In this document: positions 22,501-25,663 of the stretch, one piece after another | Numbering within the stretch: the stretch's first letter is position 1 | Layout: every line of letters starts with the position of its first letter | NCBI GenBank assembly: GCA_018897475.1 | Contig: JAHIKS010000009.1 | Location: 1 to 25,663, forward strand | DNA: 25,663 bases | Source of the DNA: Candidatus Altarchaeota archaeon | GTDB taxonomy: Archaea; Altiarchaeota; Altiarchaeia; IMC4; QMZM01 | Direction of reading: 5' to 3' | Notes under the pieces: generated by a model | Database searches by the model: none | Told to the model about the DNA's origin: nothing | The model's input: only the letters and a program-made list of their open reading frames with translations | Made by a program: the position numbers and the translations under genes

Positions 22501-25449
22501 TACCGATACGGTCTTCTCGGCCGTTGCATAATTCGTGTCGGCCTCTTCGGACCTGACCATCACACGATAGGTTCCGGTTGACAGCCCGTTTATCGTATAG
22601 GTTCCATCTGTGGCTGTCATGGCATCGCCCCATCCTGAGCCCTGTTCGTTCCAGCACTCCACTCTTATATTTGCTACCGGTCCGCTTGCATCGGTAACGG
22701 TTCCTGAGACGGAGCCTCCTGCTGAGAGGACGAAATTAACTCCAGTGGTTTCCTGGCCTGCGGTTACGCTGACTGTCTGTGAGTCTACAGCATAATTCGC
22801 TGTGGAGTCGTCAGTCCTGACCTCTACCCTGTATGTTCCGGTAGAAAGGCCGCTTATAGTATAAGCACCGGTTGTATCAGTAAATGCATCGCCCCAGCCA
22901 GAGCCCATCTCGTTCCAGCACTCCACTCTTAGATTAGATGCCGGAGAGTCGTCTGAATAGGTTACGGTTCCGGAGATGGAACCACCCACACTAAGGACGA
23001 AATCAACTATGGAATCCTGACCTGCCGTTACTGTAACTGTCTTCATAGCTGATGAATAATCTCCTGCTCTGACCTCTATATTATAGGTTCCACTTGAGAG
23101 GCCAGTCATTGTATAGGTTCCATCCGAGCCAGTCATTGCCCAGCCACCGCCATAGCCTCCTTCTGACTGCCAAGCGTTTAGCTCTGCATTAGCGACTGGA
23201 TTCCCGGTAGAATCCGTAACCGTTCCTGAGATTGAGCCTCCTGCTGAGAGGACGAAATTCACGCCTGTAGTTGTCTGTCCAGCGGTTACTGTTACTGTCT
23301 GGGATTCGACCGCATAGTTCATTGATGGGTCATCCATCCTAGCTTCTACCCTATATGTCCCGGAACTCAGGCCCTTTATCATATAGGTTCCGTCGCTGGC
23401 CGTCCAATCTTCTCCATGGCCTCCTCCAGCGCTCCAGTCCTGCATCTCCTGCCATGCCTCAACTCTTATATTCGCTACTGGAGCGCCATCTGCATAAGTA
23501 ACAGTGCCAGAGATTGAGCCACCAATGCTCAGTTCAAAATTAACGCCACTGGTTGTCTGTCCTGCTGTTACCGAAGCCGTTTTCTCAGGTGCCGTGTAAT
23601 CAGGATAATCAGTATTTTCCAATCTAACCGAAACTGTGTATGTCCCGGTAGCCAGTCCTGACATAGTATATGTTCCGTCAGCGCCTGTATTGGCCCATCC
23701 TCCTCCGGTGGGACCCCACGCATCCATCTGTGCATTGGCTACTGGTGCTCCATTCACAGTAACGCTTCCGGTTATCGTTCCGCCTGCCGATAGCTGTACG
23801 TCCTTGGTTAACGCTCCTGAGACGCACACTGAATCCTCGTGATAGCCTGCCAGTCCGGAATTCTCGGGTGCCGAAACATGCAGATTATAGCAGAGTCCGT
23901 CAGGGAGATTCTCTAGGGCATAATTCCCGCTGCTGTTGCTCATCGTTCCTTCACTGTAACCTCCCTGATTCTCCCAAGCATCTACCCATGCATTGGCTAC
24001 TGCACTTTCATCTGCAGACGAGGTTATCGTTCCTGAGATTGAGGCCGTGCAGGACATTCCGTAATAATATGAATTCACATCCTCGCAGGGATTATAAACA
24101 CATTCTGGATCACAAGGACAGTTATCCTGGCATCCTGGGCCTGTGTCGCAAGGACAGTCTCCTGGCATGCAGTCTGGGTCACAGGTACAGCCTTCATCAC
24201 AAACTCCATCAGTTAAGTCGCATTCGCAGGATGGTGCACAGTCCGGGTCGCAAGTGCAGTCTGGGTCACAGACGCCATAGGTTACATCACAGGTACATAG
24301 TGGTATGGTGGTTGTGGTTGCAGCACAGTCATTTGGGCAGGTTCCTGAAGACTCTTCATAACTATCACAATATCCATCCCCACACACACCGCCACAGTAG
24401 CATTCTCCCGTCAGTGGATTACACTTTAGTGTATCTTCACCAACTACAGTAGGACAAATCATGCCTGCGCAATCAGCATCAGTTGAACATGTTAGTGGTA
24501 TGGTGGTTGTGGTTGGTGCTGCACAGTCCGGGTCGCAAGTGCAGTCTGGATCACACGCATCGGTAGTGTCGCAGGTGCATGGTGCTTCACAGGGCATTGG
24601 AAATTGTTCTACATACCAGTCCGAAACGGAATCCGTGTCGGTGTAAAGGTCTACCCTGGCTATTGATTCACCGTCGCCGGCTGTAATATCCCATCCAGAG
24701 ACATTGCCTCCCCAGGCCACCATGTCAACCACATTGTCATAAGCGTCTTTCAGGTAGAGAACATCCCCTCCATTGTTAAGGCTCAAACCAAGGTCTGTTA
24801 AATCTGCTTCACATCCCCATTCATCAAAGAACCCGCTCTTGGCTATGACCATGGTCACTTCAGGGTCTATCGCTGTCCCGGAGGGGACGTCATACTCGTC
24901 GCCGGAGCCGTCCATGATAGTGTAGCCGGTCAAATCCAGATGATAGGAAGTGGGATTGTAAATCTCTATCCATTCCTTGGTTGTGTTGCTTCCCGGCTCG
25001 TTGTAGAGGATTTCGCTGAATATGAGGTGGTCGAGTGCGCTGATAATGGTGGTTGTGGTTGTTACTGCAGTCATATTGCAGAACCAGCCGTACTGATTTT
25101 GGACGCATACCTCCTCTGCTGCACAGGCATTGCTAAAGCATGTGTGATTTTCTGCAGAGGCATAGCAATCACTAGGGATGTGGGCAGAGTAGCATTCTAG
25201 AAGCTGACATTGTCCTGAAGTGTTGCAGACTTCGTCATAATTGCAGTCACCACTGATTGTGCAGTTAGCTCCTACAACAGCAGGAGCAATAGAGCCCGCA
25301 TCCTGCACCCCGATAATATTCCCAATCATGGAGAAGATGTCGGGAAACCAGGGGTCTGCAGAAGCAACGCCGCTCAGAGAAACCAGCAAAAAGGTAACAA
25401 AAATCACAAAGAGAGGTCCGTAAAAACGTGCTTTTTTATCCATTTTCAT
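16519..25449 (-). CDS. giant secreted multidomain protein with lamin-tail, repeat, PKD, cohesin- and dockerin-like domains
   Basis: This 2976-residue protein is likely a cell-surface or extracellular scaffold or adhesin. The domains in order are: signal peptide (about 1-31, ending ASA); Cys-rich segment (61-125); lamin-tail domain (about 140-255, with HLIFSEILYNEP and EWIEIYNPT); a Cys-rich, Thr-linked region (about 287-467, with CDPDCTCDPDC blocks and TTTTIP linkers); 23 carboxypeptidase-regulatory-like repeats (468-2514); PKD-like domains at about 2537, 2624 and 2709; a cohesin-like beta domain (about 2794-2930); and a dockerin-like tail (2933-2976, GDVDGNGTVSDFELLDYI). No C-terminal membrane anchor or sorting motif is visible. 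Thr linkers suggest O-glycosylation. A TATA box lies upstream. Its stop overlaps the nitroreductase start. Domain names are from motif recognition; function is inferred. Confidence 0.9.
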   Translation of the reverse strand: MKMDKKARFYGPLFVIFVTFLLVSLSGVASADPWFPDIFSMIGNIIGVQDAGSIAPAVVGANCTISGDCNYDEVCNTSGQCQLLECYSAHIPSDCYASAENHTCFSNACAAEEVCVQNQYGWFCNMTAVTTTTTIISALDHLIFSEILYNEPGSNTTKEWIEIYNPTSYHLDLTGYTIMDGSGDEYDVPSGTAIDPEVTMVIAKSGFFDEWGCEADLTDLGLSLNNGGDVLYLKDAYDNVVDMVAWGGNVSGWDITAGDGESIARVDLYTDTDSVSDWYVEQFPMPCEAPCTCDTTDACDPDCTCDPDCAAPTTTTIPLTCSTDADCAGMICPTVVGEDTLKCNPLTGECYCGGVCGDGYCDSYEESSGTCPNDCAATTTTIPLCTCDVTYGVCDPDCTCDPDCAPSCECDLTDGVCDEGCTCDPDCMPGDCPCDTGPGCQDNCPCDPECVYNPCEDVNSYYYGMSCTASISGTITSSADESAVANAWVDAWENQGGYSEGTMSNSSGNYALENLPDGLCYNLHVSAPENSGLAGYHEDSVCVSGALTKDVQLSAGGTITGSVTVNGAPVANAQMDAWGPTGGGWANTGADGTYTMSGLATGTYTVSVRLENTDYPDYTAPEKTASVTAGQTTSGVNFELSIGGSISGTVTYADGAPVANIRVEAWQEMQDWSAGGGHGEDWTASDGTYMIKGLSSGTYRVEARMDDPSMNYAVESQTVTVTAGQTTTGVNFVLSAGGSISGTVTDSTGNPVANAELNAWQSEGGYGGGWAMTGSDGTYTMTGLSSGTYNIEVRAGDYSSAMKTVTVTAGQDSIVDFVLSVGGSISGTVTYSDDSPASNLRVECWNEMGSGWGDAFTDTTGAYTISGLSTGTYRVEVRTDDSTANYAVDSQTVSVTAGQETTGVNFVLSAGGSVSGTVTDASGPVANIRVECWNEQGSGWGDAMTATDGTYTINGLSTGTYRVMVRSEEADTNYATAEKTVSVTAGQETTGVDFVLTAGGSISGTVTYAGSPVANMRVECWKQEGMGWGDAWTESDGTYTITGLSSGVYELEVRSGDGTTSYASSRKTATVVAGQETSGVDFALSAGASISGTVTYGGSSVSNMRVECWNEQGSGWGDSITATDGTYTISGLSAGTYRVKVRNDWDPTGASATSNYASGEMVVILTAGQQATGIDFALTLGGSISGTVTHNAAAVSHLRIETHCENCDSWGEAMTSETGEYSITGLSTGTYRVGIRTEWDSTTNYATEEQTVSVVEGQETAGVDFVLTTGGSISGTVTYNGDPVAYTNVGAWCESDEGGGCGGGGAMTESDGTYAISSLMSGTYHVDIYPGDAGGTNYASEEKIITVTAGEAVTGADFALTAGGSISGVVIDGATCFDGCDPIPNIRVQCWMENGAGWGDAWTGSDGTYSINGLSTGTYHVEVRASESGMNYASKEKVVSVTAGQETSGVNFNLTTGASISGTVIYSDGSGASDIMVEAHKEMEQGWGNAWTESDGTYTITGLTSGTYRVEIFSDYAAQPQMVTVNTGADTSGVDFTLTTGGSISGTVTDANGAVAYINIHAWSETGGWGGTMTESDGTYTITGLYSGTYHVNVDTMGSSQNYASSEKTVTVTEGQKTSGVNFNLSTGGSVSGTVKDEAGSPVPDMRVECWKEMGEGHGETMVKQDGTYTVKGLKSGIYHCTVRAQWGSTSSYATDEQTVTATAGQTTTGVNFVLSAGGSISGTVTYSGSPMGGVIVDAWSEVGGGNAMTDSNGAYTVTGLGSGTYHVNAHPFWSSTGTTQNIASEEQTVTVTAGTETSGVNFDLTDGASISGSVTLSGAGVPYVKIEAFKENGGGWGGIMTESDGTYTITGLSGGTYFVEARLEGTSYENYATKTKKVTLTSGQSVTGVNFNLTQGGSISGTVTDSSGPVAYMRVEAWKEGAPGWGGSMTASDGTYTIPGLSAGIYHIEVHFGWGSTGETYTNYACDAKTVTVAAGQTTSGVNFVLATGGTISGTVTAGGQAVSYVRVEAWKEESPDWGDDETASDGTYTISGLTTGTYHVKVRTEGTSYSGYASGEKVVSVTAGQDRTLNFNLTTGASISGNVTAGGAAAQYVRIDAWRDWESGQTPDWGDTITASDGTYTITGLMGGKYHVNVRAEGTSYSSYASLEQTVTVTAESSRTGVDFALTTGGSILGTVTMSGSGTPYVRVWAWREGAPDWGDTVTDSSGAYTISGLSSGSYHVGLELEGTDYEGYAADEQTVAVTAGSETSGIGFALAQGGSISGTVTNSSGAVAEVHVEAWNEEDTGHGWTKTDSSGAYTITGLSAGTYNIEVWTSGYASVMQSVVSVTAGQTTSGVDFTLAAAGSISGTVTYDGSGVADIEVFAWSPTTQAGGEAHTDASGNYLIEGLPEGTDYKVKVEAEGYASTMATSISVTGGETTTGVDFELSAGGTLSGTVTDSDETPLEEANINIWVPGEGFGEDWEDTGDDGTYIIEGIPAGTYTVEAYLDGYEPVGVNVTITEGVTKTQDFTLQNSSINSSVIKMASIAPGAGTAPTASAGPDQTISLGTTLYVSGGDSADSDGTIQSYAWNFGDGDIVYGVTQFHVYSTPGTYTVTLTVTDDEGLTDTDTLKATITAASAEPTANSGNDQTVDLGNSASLDGSASSDSDGEIISYHWDFNDGSDSTEIKPSYKYSTAGTYTATLEITDDDGLKDTDTLTISVSALQDPVADAGTDQTINEGESVTLDASGSYDTDGTIDAYGWKEGTTVLSSQSSFTKSDFTVGTHTITLTVTDNDDNTDTDEVIVTVLEGGTIVRVRPASVSVEADESFSINITSTETDNVLGIEFVLLFNKSVLQATSVKEGTFLKSDGKNTTGDAPAYSNTAGTVTFSRSRSAGDGGLTASGVIATINFNSIASGSVTLRLQNVTMRDVNGTSISLSTSNGAVTVGTAVPGDVDGNGTVSDFELLDYIDQWSQELVGDFDLLAAIASWATAS
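17908..24048 (-). repeat. 23 tandem carboxypeptidase-regulatory-like (transthyretin-fold) repeats within the giant gene
   Basis: By hand I count 23 units of about 82-94 residues. The consensus runs GGSISGTVT, then PVAN-RVEAW-E, then WG-AMT-SDGTYTI-GLSSGTY, then VEVR, then NYAS-EKTVTVTAGQ-TSGVNF-LT. Each unit should be a seven-stranded beta sandwich, so the array would form a rod. Units differ from each other by many substitutions, but the GTYTI-GLS-GTY core is strongly conserved even at the DNA level, making the array prone to recombination and assembly collapse. The first and last units are the most divergent. Cysteine appears in units 5-8, 11 and 14 in the RVECW position, and in units 9 and 10 just nearby, while most other units have Ala there. 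Confidence 0.9.
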
Positions 25450-25500
25450 ATGGAACCCACCCTATATGAGTTCACAATATGTTAGAAATTAGATAACGCG

Positions 25501-25512
25501 GATATAAATACT
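25501..25512 (-). promoter_or_regulatory. TATA box for the giant surface-protein gene
   Basis: The minus strand reads AGTATTTATATC. Initiation about 26 nt downstream (near 25480) gives a leader of around 30 nt. Unlike the near-leaderless genes in the window, this leader has room for a ribosome-binding site. A weak G-rich candidate, GGGTGGG, precedes the ATG by several bases. Confidence 0.55.
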
Positions 25513-25586
25513 TATTTCTTCTGTCGCTGTCTTGCGATTATGTAGATGGTCGCGTAGATTTCCCCAGAAATGGTCGTGAACTTTCC

Positions 25587-25656
25587 CCACCTTTTTAGGT
25601 AGCTCTAATCACAGTCTGTGATTAGGGCGATAACCTTGATAAGCAAAAAAAGGTGG
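25587..25656. repeat. nested inverted repeat upstream of the giant gene
   Basis: The outer arms are CCACCTTTTT (25587-25596) and AAAAAGGTGG (25647-25656), a perfect 10-bp inverted repeat. Inside is a second palindrome: CTAATCACA, GTC, TGTGATTAG (25605-25625), perfect over 9 bp and extendable to 12 bp (25602-25628) with one G-U pair. A small ACCT-TTTT-AGGT hairpin overlaps the left arm. This could be a terminator for a gene beyond the window edge, an operator upstream of the promoter at 25501, or a transposon end. No gene lies in 25450-25663. Confidence 0.55.
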
Positions 25657-25663
25657 ATTATGA

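Noticed and set aside
17908..24048. CRISPR-like array
   Set aside because: The regular repeats are about 250-280 bp, imperfect, in frame throughout and encode protein domains. There are no short identical repeats with unique spacers.

Overview
The window comes from an archaeon. The ribosomal proteins have archaeal/eukaryal-type sequences and include S4e. They are interleaved with an aIF1/SUI1-type factor and the RNase P protein Rpp29, and the neighbours are an archaeal EF-2, a DUF63 membrane protein and an RPA-type single-strand-binding protein. Several genes start about 24-36 bases downstream of a TTTTTATA-like TATA box, as expected for archaeal promoters. The lineage cannot be fixed from sequence alone. 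The Cys-rich, Thr-linker surface protein and the rearranged ribosomal operon would fit an uncultivated euryarchaeal, Altiarchaeota-like or DPANN genome, but that is a guess.

Positions 375-12570 (minus strand) hold an 18-gene translation operon: L3-L4-L23-L2-S19-L22-S3-L29-aIF1-Rpp29-S17-L14-L24-S4e-L5-S14-S7-EF-2. Most genes are 1-4 nt apart or overlap. The usual spc continuation after S14 (S8, L6, L32e and so on) is missing and the operon runs into str-operon genes S7 and EF-2. EF-2 carries a 541-residue intein with a LAGLIDADG endonuclease, inserted between the Lys and Thr of its P-loop GTPase motif. A small secreted-peptide gene with its own TATA box lies downstream, at 130-324.

Positions 12623-13393 encode a DUF63 multi-spanning membrane protein, co-directional with and upstream of the L3 promoter. 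Positions about 13424-13838 contain no protein gene. They hold a hairpin-rich segment bounded by IS200/IS605-type end hairpins, with a central structured RNA resembling the omega-RNA/HEARO family of IscB elements. No nuclease gene remains. A short winged-helix regulator (14003-14344, plus strand) follows and converges on an RPA gene (14341-15972, minus strand), overlapping it at the stop codons.

Positions 16007-25449 (minus strand) hold two translationally coupled genes. The first encodes a 2976-residue secreted protein: signal peptide, lamin-tail domain, Cys-rich Thr-linked region, 23 carboxypeptidase-regulatory-like repeats, three PKD domains, a cohesin-like domain and a one-loop dockerin-like tail. 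Its stop overlaps the start of a nitroreductase gene (TGATG). Upstream of the giant gene, at the right edge of the window, is a nested inverted repeat (25587-25656).
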